A stretch of 64,000 nt of DNA, from assembly GCA_936432065.2 (NCBI GenBank), contig OW386286.2, positions 262,899,987-262,963,986 of the forward strand, given 5' to 3'. Source of the stretch: Rutpela maculata (taxonomy: Eukaryota > Arthropoda > Insecta > Coleoptera > Cerambycidae). The notes below the pieces were generated by a model, which worked only from the letters and a program-made list of their open reading frames with translations, did not search any database and had not been told where the DNA came from. A program made the translations under genes and the position numbers. This document shows, in pieces, positions 11,456 to 22,049 of the stretch (positions within the stretch are counted from its first letter, which is position 1; each line of letters starts with the position of its first letter).

Positions 11456-12978
11456 GTACAGTAAATAGAGGTTTCAACTTCGGAATAATGTCATATGAAA
11501 CGGATTTCGTTAATTTTTAGAAACTTAATAGTAAATGTATCAAAAAAAAGTTTCTATGTTATGCGGCGGTTTGCTAATTTAGATGCCACTCCTTTTTAGG
11601 GGGTGGCAACTAAGAAAAAAATTAAAACGTTGGAGCAGAAAGAAAATGAAATTTTAAGAATCTTAAGAAAAAAAGGCTCTATGCAACTTTTCATAGAAAT
11701 TGATAATCTTTAAGTTATAACGACTTGAAAAATGGGATTTTATCTTTAAAAAAAGGTATTTAAAAACAATATTCGTCAGATAACTCGAAAAGTATTACAT
11801 TGAGCGAAAACATGTTAGAAACAAATAAGAAAGCTACTAAATTGAGGATGAATTTCGTTTTTTTCTAATTTCTGTAGAGTTAATGGTTTCGGAGAGGTAG
11901 AAGTATAAAGGTGGCGTCCGAACATCTATAAGACGAAATATTTAGTTTAAATGTTAATAATACCTCAGAAGCTATGGCAAAAGCGCTAACAACCAAAATG
12001 AAAGACTGTGAATTATGTTTTCACATATATTTTTTTCTATTATAGCATAAAAACAAAGGCGTTATGACAGAAACAATGCACTTTCTCAATATTTTTTAAT
12101 AGAAACGTCGCCAGTTTGTTAATGTAAGTAGATAGTAATTAAAAAAAAAAAATCTCATACCTTTTTTACTTTAGAAAAAAAAATTTAAATTGTAAAGGAA
12201 TTTTAGAAAAAACGTAACATTACTTTTCCCTGCAAATATCTCAATAAATATTAGTTTTAGAGAAAATATAGTAGACATCAAAAATGAAGCTTATAGATTG
12301 AGAAAGAATTAGTTTTTATATATATTTGCGTAGGGTTAACCATTTTGGAAATATTTAATTTTATAGATGGCATCTGACCGTTTTTAGCATGAAGTATTTA
12401 GTTTAAAACGTTGAATACCTTCGAAACTATCAAAAATTCTAAGGAACAAAATTAAGGATAATTAATCAATCTTTAAAACGATATTTTGTTGGTTTCTACT
12501 TCACAAAACATAAAGTTATGGCCGATTGAATGTGCATTTTCACTTTTTTTTAATAAAATGTCGCCATTTTGTTATTGTAATTGTTCATTAACTATTTTTT
12601 TTAAAAAATGCTGTCTTCGTTAACATATGGCATCGCCTAGATGCTCAATTTATTTTTCCGTTTATAACATTTTGTTTTAGAAAAAAAAATCCATTCGCCA
12701 TATTGGAGCCGCCACTTTCAATATTTCAATTTTGACTTCAGATTCGTAATCAGCGATCCCAAAAACATAACTATCCTACTTTTCAAAAATGAATTAGTAA
12801 CACTTTTTCAAATATTCAATATTCAAATTTGGGGGTGGTTTTTATCCTTTGAGGGTATGTGGACCATATAACAAACTGAAAGCAATGCCTTTTACCATAA
12901 TAATAATTCATAAAAAATTATCATTACATATGAAATTCTTCCGAAATTTTACATATTTTTTACCTCTAAGTACTGTAC
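11456..12978. mobile_element. Family A copy A1: TIR element with TA target duplication
   Basis: It begins GTACAGTAAATAGAGG and ends CCTCTAAGTACTGTAC, flanked on both sides by TA. The same ends (consensus GTACAGTACCTAGAGG) bound copies A2 and A3, each also flanked by TA. TA duplication plus short TIRs points to the Tc1/mariner group or a similar one. The 1.5 kb interior has no transposase. It contains an internal direct duplication of ~450 bp: the segment with AAACGTCGCCAGTTTGTTAA near 12100 recurs as AAATGTCGCCATTTTGTTAT near 12550. It is a non-autonomous element. Confidence 0.8.
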
Positions 12979-14285
12979 TATACCGGGTGTAAACGAATAG
13001 TAGGCCACCCCTGTAACTTCCTTGTTTTAAAGATATCGGGATGAAATTTTGTACGGTGAAATTAGGTAAGATTTCCAACTTTTTGAGACCTATCCGCTAT
13101 ACTTATCACTTCCGGTTTCACCGGAAATGGCCCCAATAGTCTTTTCTAAATGGACCACCCTGTATGTTTTTACATTTTTGAAATAAAGATCACATTTTGG
13201 ATAAATTTATACTATTTTGAACAATTTATACAGTGTTGCACCAAAAATAGTTCGAATTTTAGTTATCAATCTAGATGGCTGCGAATATGTTAAAATTAAT
13301 TTTGTCCAATGTAATTCATATAAAAAATACGAAAACGTCAATATGTCCAATAATACATCATACAGGGTGCTGTAAACTCATTAAAATCACATTTTTCAAA
13401 ATGACTCATTTGTTTTAAACATTATGATATGGGCCACCCGGATAATCAAAAAGCTCTGTTTAGTAGGGGTTAAACGGTACCAAAAGTTCCGTAATGTGTA
13501 ATCTTTACCGGCAGGAATGACAATTTTTCTTAAGAAATTTATAATTTATATCTAACTTCATTTAAATTTTGATCAACCCTGTATATTTGTGCTAATAGTT
13601 TATGATATGCCACCCTCCGCAGGAGACAGAATGGGCCTCTGGCTCATTCTTGTTGCATATCATAAAATATTAACACAAATATACAGAGTTGTTAAAAATT
13701 TAATTGAAGTTAGATATAAATTATAAATTTCTTAAGAAAAATTGTCATTCCTGTCGGTAACGATTACACATTACGGAACTTTTGGTATCGTTTAACCCCT
13801 ACTAAATAGAGTTTTCTAAATATCCAGGTGGCCCATATCATAATATTTAAAACAAATGAGTCATTTTGAAAAATGTGATTTTAATGAGTTTACAGCACCC
13901 TGTATGATGTATTATTGGACATATTGACGTTTTCGCATTTTTTATATGAATTACATTGGAACAAAATTAATTTTAACATATTCTCAGCCATCTAGATTGA
14001 TAACTAAAATTCGAATTATTTTTCGTGTAACACTGTATAAATTGTTCAAAATAGTATAAATTTATCCAAAATATGATCTTTATTTCAAAAATGTAAATAC
14101 AGGGTGGTCCATTTAGAAAAGACTATTGGGGCCATTTCCGGTGAAACCGGAAGTGATAAATACAGCGGATAGGTCTCAAAAAGTTGGAAATCTTACCTAA
14201 TTTCACCATACAAAATTTCATCCCGATATCTTCAAAAACAAGGAAGTTAGAGGGGTGGCCCACTATTCATTTACACCCGGTATAG
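12979..14285. repeat. F1: 1.3 kb near-perfect palindrome
   Basis: From TATACCGGGTGTAAA to TTTACACCCGGTATA the sequence is its own reverse complement, with only scattered mismatches (for example TACGGTGAA against TATGGTGAA). The arms are ~645 bp each, with a small loop around 13628-13638. It contains CAGGGTG-type motifs (ACAGGGTGGTCCATTT) on both arms. It directly abuts the TA at the end of A1, so the flanking TA may have been its target. There is no coding capacity. A palindrome this long could extrude as a cruciform and is hard to assemble. Confidence 0.9.
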
Positions 14286-14554
14286 ATTATCTTCCGGTTA
14301 CGTTATAAGGCCTATATGGTTATTTTGAATTTTCTTGAAGATATCGGTCAAATTTTTCGTAATTCTATGACGACTTTTTGTAAGCAGTATGCAAATGAAT
14401 GGACCTATCAAAATTTTTGTACAGATGAGAATCATTTACTAGCTTCCCAGCAGTACTAACACGTTTGAGTGGGAATAGGGAGGATCGGGTTTTTTGTTTT
14501 GATTGAAATCGAATATATTTGCAATAGAAAACAGCTTTCTTTGAGATAATCATA
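14286..14554. other. Short spacer
   Basis: Nothing recognised between F1 and the family B copy. Confidence 0.35.
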
Positions 14555-15252
14555 TAAAAAACCGCTGCCCAAGGAATCACTACTTCCACATCCAGATTTT
14601 TTTATCTAAGTCACTCACAACGAAAAAATTTTGTATGTGGAAATAATTGTTTATGGAACTTTAATAATATAATATTTTAAATCCCATAAAACGATACCCC
14701 ACATCGGTAGTGGGCTGGGGGTGGTGATAGGGGGTGGTAGTGAGGTTGGATGAAGTAAAAAAACATTTTGAGGTTTTTGGTCCTTGTACACACCCTAAGT
14801 CACAATTTTTTTTCATCCTTTTTAATAATGGGGTGGGGGTGGTAATGGGGGTGGCTAATGCCAAAAATTTTTTTGAGACCTCAGCTTCTCTTATATATAC
14901 TAAATACCAATTTTATGGACTCTTACCTGCTTGATTTACCTATTTTCCCCAAATTTACCCCAATTTACCCATCAACCCTTCGACGAAACAAGATGAAAAT
15001 ATAATCTAGTTCTAGATCTCGTTAAAGTACATATGTGTACCAAATTTCAAGTCAATATCTCAAATGGTTCCAGAGTAAACGTGCGCACAAAAAAAGTTAC
15101 AGACAGACCGACAGACCGACAGACAGAAATTTTTTTTTTTCGCTCAAACTTAAAATCTCGACGTTTCGTGACATTCTAAGCCTATTTGAACAATAAAAAT
15201 TTTTAAAATTTTTTTTGTCGTTACTATACTTCCACTGGACGTGGAAGTAAAA
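14555..15252 (-). repeat. Family B dispersed repeat, full-length copy
   Basis: Read on the minus strand this begins TTTTACTTCCACGTCCAG and GTGGAAGTATAGTAACGAC. It then has a TCTGTCTGTCGGTCTGTC tract, GTGCGCACGTTTACTCTGG, TTTGGTACACATATGTAC, the C-rich block, and the terminal GGATGTGGAAGTAGTG with GGGCAGCGGTTTTTT. The first and last parts contain ACTTCCACGTCCAG and CTGGATGTGGAAGT, a 14 bp inverted pair. A perfect hairpin (ACTTCCAC, 5 nt, GTGGAAGT) marks the 5' end. The classification is unknown. Confidence 0.85.
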
Positions 15253-15619
15253 CAATACTATTTTTAATTACTTGAAAAGTTGCAATCGACGCGAGGTTCC
15301 TGAACGTACCTGTGTTAGAGGCTAGGCTGTGTGACGTCAGCTACTAGATAGGCACTTCACTAGCTAACGTAAAACATACCTCTATCATAAATGTTCATTT
15401 ATGTTTATGCGGTAAAGTTGGCTGGTTCATGTGTGAAGCAAAATGCCAGTGAGAAAGTGATGTAGTGTACCAAAGTATATTAATATATCCACTAAAAAAT
15501 TTGTAACCATTCTGATAGCCCTGAAAGGACGAAGAAATCGGTTTAAAGCGACTAGAAGGAAAATTAAAGTATCGCCTGCAACGGCTGTATACTATTTAAT
15601 AAATGCATGACGCATGATG
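15253..15619. other. Unassigned spacer
   Basis: No gene or repeat boundary was recognised between the family B copy and the TIR element that follows. Confidence 0.35.
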
Positions 15620-15849
15620 CACAAGGTACGGATTTTTTGATTCTGTTTTTTTTTTGGTGAGTATTCTAGAACAGTTGTGCTATCAAACGTATATAGGAGG
15701 TTTTAGATAACGACAACGGTATTCTCAAAAAAATGTATTTCTTAAATTTCGGTTCCACGAAGATTCCATCTGCTGACTTTGACCTTCGATGGTGTAAAGA
15801 AAAGTGCCAAGCGAAACCTGCCATTTGTCTTAAAAACTTACCCACTAAT

Positions 15850-16565
15850 TTTACTTCCGCATACAGTGGAAGTATAGTAACGACAAAAAAATTTTTAAGA
15901 ATTTTTATTGTTCAAATAAGCTTAAAATATCATGAAACGTCGAGATTTCAAGTTTGAGCGAAAAAAAAATTCTGTCTGTCGGTCTGTCGGTCTGTCGGTC
16001 TGTCTGTCGGTCTGTAACTTTTCTTGTGCGCACGTTTACTCTGGAACAGTTTGAGATATTTACTTGAAATTTGGTACACATATGTACTTTAACGAGATCT
16101 AGAACTAGATTATATTTTCATCTTGTTCCGTCGAAGGGTTGGGGGGTAAATTGGGGTAAATTGGGGAAAATAGGTAAATCAAGCAGGTAAGAGTCCATAA
16201 AATTGGTATTTAGTATATACAAGAGAAGCTAAGGTCTCAAAAAAAATGTTGACATTGGCCACCCCCATTACCACCCCCACCCCATTATTAAAGAGGATGA
16301 AAAAATGTGATTTAGTGTGTGTACAAGAACCAGAAACCTCAAAATATTTTTTGACTTTATCCACCCCCACTCCCACCCCCTGTCACCACCCCCACCCCAC
16401 TACCGATGTGGGGTATCGTTTTATGGGTTTTTGGGGTAGAGGATTTCAAATATTATATTATTAAAGTTCCATAAACAATTATTTCCAGATACAAAATTTT
16501 TTTGTTGTGTGACTTGGATAGAAAATCCGGATGTGGAAGTAGTGATTCCTTGGGCAGCGGTTTTT
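15850..16565 (+). repeat. Family B dispersed repeat, full-length nested copy
   Basis: The block order is the same as in the 14555-15252 copy but in the opposite orientation: TTACTTCC and CAGTGGAAGTATAG at the start, an expanded TCTGTCGGTCTG tract, GTGCGCACGTTTACTCTGG, the C-rich block, CCGATGTGGGGTATCG, and GGGCAGCGG at the end. Together the two copies form a widely spaced inverted pair. Confidence 0.85.
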
Positions 16566-16703
16566 AAAAGACTTTTCTTTATCCCTGAGGCTAACAATGT
16601 TTCTCCAGGATGCCCTGCACATTATGGGAGAGAGGTGAGAGCATACTAAAATTCGAAATATCCAGGAAGATGGATTGGTCGCTTAGCTTCAATGCTGTGG
16701 CCA

Positions 16704-16806
16704 CCCAAGGCACTAACACAATGATATGCAAATCTTTTCTCTGCGAGCGATATTTACAGTTTATGTGCCGATCAATATACTCTTCGTTTTTTACGAAGAG
16801 TATAAT
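16704..16806. repeat. Fragment of hairpin-ended family P
   Basis: CACTAACACAATGATATG, CTGCGAGCGATATTTAC and CCGATCAA lead to the terminal hairpin TACTCTTCG...CGAAGAGTA. This is the same order as the right end of the palindrome at 42387-43867. Confidence 0.75.
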
Positions 16807-16932
16807 AATAAGTGGGCAAGTTTTCTTTTGAGAATACTATCGTCGCTATCTAAAAACTACTATACATGTTTGATAGCACAACTGTCCTAGAATACTCACC
16901 AAAAAACAGAATGAAAAATGTTTTACCTTGTG

Positions 16933-17816
16933 GCAGTGGCATGCAAAATACTATCCTAGAGTAGAAATTTTCAAAATTTCAAAAAGTGCCTATAACTCGA
17001 AAACCGCAGTTTTCAATAAGGTCAAGTTGTGATATTCTGATAGGTATGGCCTGGTCTATTATCATCTTCAGGATTATCTATTATTTCCTGTATAAGTGTG
17101 AAATAATATTTTTTTCATGCTTTTTAGTTTATTCGTGGCTGTTAAAAAAGCTATACATTTTCCCATTATTTTTAGCGCGTAAAACATACGTTTATGCTAA
17201 TAGTGAAAAAAGTCAAAAGCATGGGAACATTATTTCACACTTATATATGTGAAATAATGTTACCATACAGCACATCCACGTTTTTTGTTTTCGAATTATC
17301 TTTTCTGCATCACAAATGCCACTACTCTCTTGACTGGAACCCGGGACGTACCACCCTTTCCGCCCTCGTCTTGCTACGTCACATAACTGAACCGATATTT
17401 TAAACTAGCAAACTGTTTGAAACACGTAAGAAATGTATAAATTAATGGATGACAAATAACCTCCATGATAAAGCCCTGCGTCTAATATTCCCAAGTCTAT
17501 ACACCTTAGATAGCTAAATTGGTGGTCTAATATCCCATCTATTAATTCCAGTTTTAGCCCGTGAAGGCTACAGCATTTGATGCTTATCTAGTCCTGTAAC
17601 TTTTGCAGCGTATTCCCACAACGGAGATTATATTTGCTACATCTAACCTTGTGATAATATAATCTGACACCAGGCTACGAACGGAGTTTATACGATGCTT
17701 CCTCAAAGACTTGTACGCCCATTGAACGACATCGTTCCACTAGGGGACCGCATTAAAATCATTTCTTAAATTTCTTAAATGTAGACTTCGCGATATTCTG
17801 CTAATAAGTAACCATT
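16933..17816. other. Unassigned sequence with an inverted pair
   Basis: AAGTGTGAAATAAT near 17093 and ATTATTTCACACTT near 17230, with nearby TTCATGC/GCATGGGAA, form a ~27 bp inverted pair around ~100 bp. A second, tight TTTCACA...TGTGAAA hairpin lies at 17231-17255. No gene was seen. Confidence 0.45.
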
Positions 17817-17952
17817 AAGGATAGGATTTTGCAGAGTGAGAGGGAAATATGCATTTACTCTCGGTTTATTATAAACATTTAAAAAACCAAACATAGTATA
17901 ATCTTTAAAACTATTTTAGATACTTGCTATTGTTCTAACGAATATAACTATA

Positions 17953-20299
17953 TACAGGGTGGCTACTTTTTGTATTGAACAGTATTGCTATCTCTTAAAC
18001 CATAACAGTTACAAACTCGGTTAAATGGGAGAAAAGTTTCATATTTTGAAGGCCAATAAAATGAGTTGTAGAAATTTAAAATATTTCGAATAGTTCCGGA
18101 GGTATACGAAAAAATCCGAAATAGCTCATTTTCTTTTTTTTTTTAATCTAGCGCTGTCACTATAAAAAATATTAAAAAATTTCATTGGAATATTTTATTG
18201 TAAACTAACTTTGCTATAACTTACCGTAATGAAATTTTAATTATGACGTTTCGTCTGTTCAGGGGCACCATCAGCTTTATTTTTTTAAATACGGACCTGT
18301 CTTTTTTATTTTAAATTTTTAAAGCATTTGAAATTGTAATTTCAAAGCTATGTCACACTTGACAATTTTGCTGCGTTTCGTCAGAAAAATAATCATCATT
18401 AATTTTATTGCCTTCGCCCGTTACAAAACGTTTCTTTTTTTAAGCTTTTTTTCTCTACAGTGCCTTGAAATACAAAAGTTTCATTAAATGTCATTTGATT
18501 TTAGTTTATCTTATTAATGACGTTTGTTTTCGTTAGCTATTACTGTTTTAATTCAAGCTATTATTTAATAATTATTTCTCAGTATGGTTCGTTATTCTTT
18601 AGAAGAAAAAAAGAAATGTATGATGTTTACATTAAGAATTATAGAAATGTTGACAGGACAGTCCAATTGTCCAGTGCCAATTTATATCCTGACAGACACC
18701 ATCCGACAAGAAATACTTTTTACACTATGTCCAAGAATTTATTCCAAATAGGCAGTGTTTGTAAATTGGAACGGGGGCACCAATTGAGAGAAACGGTAAA
18801 TGATATTAATGTATTGGCTCAAGTATACATAAACCCAGAAAATTCATCAAGGAATATTGCAAATGAATGCTGAATATCGGCAGCAGCTTTCAAAAAAATA
18901 CTAAAAAAGTACAAATATCACGACTATTAATTTCAAACAGTACAGAAATTACATCGCGGTGACCTAGACCGCAGACTAATCTTCTGTAATTGGTTTAGAA
19001 GAAAATTGACTAATGATAGATTTTCTTTGGACTGATGAAATAATCTTTACATATTCTGGAATGTTTATCAGGAAAAATAAACACTTCTACTCAACTGTTA
19101 ACCACCCAACTGACACATCAAGTACGGCCCAGGCATGATTTTCAGTAAAGTGGTGTGGCATAACTGACAACATTGGGCCCAAATTCATTGAGGGCAATTT
19201 AAACGGTGAAAATTATATCCATTTGTTACTCGAAGTATTCGATAAAATGGCGTTACTGATTTGGAGAAAAATAAAATGGTTTATGCAAGATGGTTGTGAC
19301 CCTCACAATGCTAACGCGGTCAGGATTTTTTAAACAGGCATTTTCAAAGAAAGTGGTTAGGAACCAATGGACCAGTCAGGTGGCCACCACGCCCACCTTG
19401 CTTGAATTCCATGGATTATTTTGTTTGGGATTTTTTAAAAAACAAAGTATACTACAACGAGGTCCAAGATGTCAATGAATTACGCAATCGAATTGTTGAA
19501 GCCTTGAACCAAATTACCCCAAATATTATTGCGAAAGCGAGTAGTCTAAGAGAACGCGACTTTGCATTCGGGAGAATGATGAACATTTTAAACAACTTTT
19601 GTAAATTTACTTGTTTACTCACTAAATTATCTTTTTTTTTGGAAATTTTATTCGTAGTTTAAAGAAATACAATTGACAAGTTGAAATACATTTTTTTATT
19701 TGGTGCTCACTCTGCAAATAATATTGAATTAACAGCAGAATCGGAGTAGCTACGTCAATGCATTGGATTGTTGATAAAATAAGCTTTTAAATGATGAGTC
19801 ACACCTTGTATTACTTAACAAAAACATGTTTTGTAAAGGGCGAATGCAATAAAATTAATGATGATTATTTTTCTGACGAAACGTAGTAAAATTGTCAAAT
19901 GTAACATAGCTTTGAATTGATAATTTCTAATGCTTTTAAAATTTTTTAATAAAAAAGACAGGTCGGTATTTAAAAAATAAAGCTGATGGTGCCCCTAAAC
20001 AGACGAAACGTCATAATTAAAATTTTATTACAGTAAGTTATAGCAAAGTTAATTTACAATAAAATATTCCAATGAAATTTTTTAATATTTTTTATAGTGA
20101 CAGCGCTAGGTAAAAAAAGAAAATGAGCTATTTCGGATTTTGTCGTATATCTCCGGAACTAATCGAAATATTTTGAATGTCTACAACTCATTTTATTGGT
20201 CTTCAAAATATGAAACTTTTCTCCTATTTAACCGAGTTTGTAACTGTTATGGTTTGCAAGATAGCAATACTGTTCAATATAAAAAGTAGCCAACCTGTA
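17953..20299 (+). mobile_element. M1: mariner-like DNA transposon with about 480 bp TIRs
   Basis: It starts TACAGGGTGGCTACTTTTTG and ends in CTGTA, preceded by AAAAAGTAGCCAAC. The TIRs extend far inward (to ~18436 and from ~19824) and share AGGGGCACCATCAGCTTTAT and TTTCTGACGAAACG in inverted form. The TA at each end fits the Tc1/mariner target. The interior carries a decayed transposase gene. Such long TIRs are unusual for mariner-like elements, which commonly have ~30 bp ends. Confidence 0.85.
18583..19660 (+). pseudogene. Decayed mariner/Tc1-like transposase
   Basis: The reading starts at MVRYSLEEKKK (N-terminal DNA-binding region) and is scattered over three frames by several indels and stops. 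Recognisable C-terminal DDE-domain pieces are WTDEIIFTYSG (first catalytic Asp region), WFMQDGCDPHNANAV (second Asp) and RWPPRPPCLNSMDYFVW. In the related family the last motif is normally SPDLxPMDYF. Here the catalytic Asp position reads Cys, so catalysis would be lost even if the frame were intact. The best single stretch is the C-terminal MDYFVWDFLKNKVYY region. It is dead. Confidence 0.8.
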
Positions 20300-20544
20300 T
20301 ATGTTTTTTTATCGTATATTTCTACTGTACTTGAATATTGTCAATGAAAATATTTCCTAATTTCATTATTAAAGTATGGCATTTAACTATATACAGCATT
20401 TATTATAAAAACTGTATATGGTTGTATCCTTAGAACAATGGGAAGAACCTGAAACTATTTTAAAGATTCTACCATTTATGATTTTTTAAATATTTATAAT
20501 AAACCAAAAATAAACGCATATTTCCCTCTCACTCTGTAACATTC

Positions 20545-20778
20545 TATCCTTTAAACATAAACATAAACATAAACACACCACAGATAGTTGACAACCCCCA
20601 AATCCAAAGCCAAGGCTGTCCGGAAGGGGGTTACACATTCGGAAAAACGCAGACATACATCCACACCCACCGGTGTTGTCAATACCGGGGCTGGGGGTCG
20701 AACCCAGAGCGCGGTAGCGAGTCGATCAGCATATTCGCCACTCAATACGCCTTAACCGATTGAGCTACCGTGCTGGTA
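20545..20778 (-). repeat. tRNA-derived SINE
   Basis: The minus strand begins CAGCACGGTAGCTCAATCGG (A box TAGCTCAATCGG) and has GGGTTCGACCCC as B box about 60 bases on. A ~150 bp body follows, and the element ends in a (TGTTTA)n tail at 20545-20575. The spacing between the boxes is longer than in most tRNAs. The head-body-simple-tail layout is typical of tRNA-derived SINEs. It abuts the end of the outer fold-back at 20543. Confidence 0.8.
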
Positions 20779-21309
20779 GCAATAGCAATATCAGCAATAT
20801 CATACAAATAAGTGAACGTAATGCACTATTTCCAAACAAACACAAATTACTTTACCAAGAGCTGTCCACTATTCGACAGCACATGTACCTTATCCCATAT
20901 ACTTATATTCCTATACTGAGCTTAACAGAGAAAACAAGATGGGTACTATGGGTAGGTCATTCTTCCCCGGCAGGCTGCTCAGTCTAGGAATTTACGCAAT
21001 TATTTTCTACGTTCCTATTCAGCGGTTTCTTGTTTAGTTTTCTTATTTTTGTTTCTACCTTTCTATTTCTAAATTACTTACCTCAAATTAAAAATATTTG
21101 TTGAAGCTTTAGAATAATTACATTTATAGCGAGATTTAGTAATGGGCTTGTTACCGATAATTTTTTTCGTTATTTTTTTATGGTATTTAATAGAATTCGA
21201 TCATCTAGATAAGCTGTTAAAATTTCAGCTTCATAAGTATATCCAATCCTTAGATATTCAATGTTAAAGATTGGGTTTCAGTACAAAGCGCTTTGCCGAC
21301 TCGTGACGT
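20779..21309. other. Unassigned AT-rich sequence
   Basis: No gene or repeat boundary was recognised. Confidence 0.35.
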
Positions 21310-21494
21310 CATCTTGCATAAACAAAAATTGAAAAAGTCCATTGTTTCTGTTATAACTTCTTTGTTTTTTATGCTATAGAAATAGAAAAAAAAATTCATT
21401 TAAAAGCCTAATTAATAGTCTTAGAAAGACTAATTAATAGTCTTTCATTTTTGTTCTTACCGCTTTTGACGTAAGTGCCATAGAGATATTTAAC
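21310..21494. repeat. Family A internal fragment
   Basis: TATAACTTCTTTGTTTTTTATGC, split here as TATAACTTCTTTG and TTTTTTATGCTA, then TTCTTACCGCTTTTGACG and TAAGTGCC match the interior of A2 and A3. The family's TIRs are absent on both sides. It is truncated at the Helitron end that follows. Confidence 0.65.
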
Positions 21495-21495
21495 A

Positions 21496-21545
21496 CTAGC
21501 TGATGCCCGCGACTTCGGCCGCGTGAAATTTCCTTAAAAAGTGTT
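21496..21545 (-). mobile_element. Helitron-type 3' terminus
   Basis: On the minus strand this reads CGCGGCCGAAGTCGCGG, a GC-rich hairpin, followed by GCATCAG and the terminal CTAG, with T next to it. A hairpin about 10 nt before a CTRR end with a following T is the Helitron 3' signature. This particular end, CGAAGTCGCGGGCATCAG plus CTAG, is familiar from insect non-autonomous Helitrons. The 5' end was not located. The element may extend rightwards by a few hundred bases. Confidence 0.7.
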
Positions 21546-22049
21546 CTACTTTCGATTTCTGAAATAAAAAAATATGCTGAATGGGCCTATTTCTCTATCT
21601 CTCTCTTGCCTGGCATTTAATTGCTCATAGCTCAGTTTCAAATAAGTGATCCTGTCTCAGCAATCCAGCGCTAGCACCTTTTTATTGTTTTTTAAAGTTT
21701 CTAATTCCTAAGTTGTGCTCCCAGGAGCTCGATTTTCCTATAGGAACTAAAGTGATTATTCTATTGAAAACTGCATTTTGCATTCTTTAGTATTACTATA
21801 TGCTGAAAGTGGTTGGAACCTCTGATATTAAAAGTCAATCCAGGCAAAACAATTATAGTAACACTCACTAAATGAAGGAGGCTTTAATTAGTATTCCCAA
21901 TGAGTTGAATGGTTCGTAAATTGACTTTTCCAATGAGGTAATCTAGATGTAACCCTGGATCAAGAAAACACTTGAAATATCCACTGAAAAAACAACAGCG
22001 GCGCTCCGGACATGCCGCAAGTTCTTAAGTAAAATCTAGAGTCTTAAAC
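21546..22049. other. Unassigned; may include the body of the Helitron-like element
   Basis: No coding sequence was seen. No convincing TC-start on the minus strand was found, so the extent of the Helitron remains open. Confidence 0.3.

Larger units (their letters stand above)
15620..16932. mobile_element. TIR element (CACAAGGTA ends) hosting nested repeats
   Basis: CACAAGGTA at 15620 and TACCTTGTG at 16932 bound an inverted pair of ~105 bp. The shared blocks are GGTGAGTATTCTAG, ACAGTTGTGCTATCAAAC and TATCTAAAA. Between them sit a complete family B copy and a fragment of the hairpin-ended family P. Those insertions have replaced or obscured whatever the element originally carried. Confidence 0.7.
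17817..20543. mobile_element. Outer fold-back interrupted by a mariner-like element
   Basis: Bases 17817-17952 and ~20410-20543 are reverse complements. They share AAGGATAGRAT, AGAGTGAGAGGGAAATATGC, GGTTTATTATAAA and TTGTTCTAA. The two halves are separated by the mariner-like element M1. Some unique sequence remains at 20300-20409. The simplest history is insertion of M1 near the middle of a pre-existing fold-back. Confidence 0.65.

Noticed and set aside
18517..18873. 118-residue open frame at the start of M1
   Set aside because: It runs in a frame other than the transposase start MVRYSLEEKKK over most of its length and reflects frameshifts, not a separate gene.
20700..20778. A functional tRNA gene on the minus strand
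   Set aside because: The box spacing is too long and it continues into a SINE body with a TGTTTA tail.
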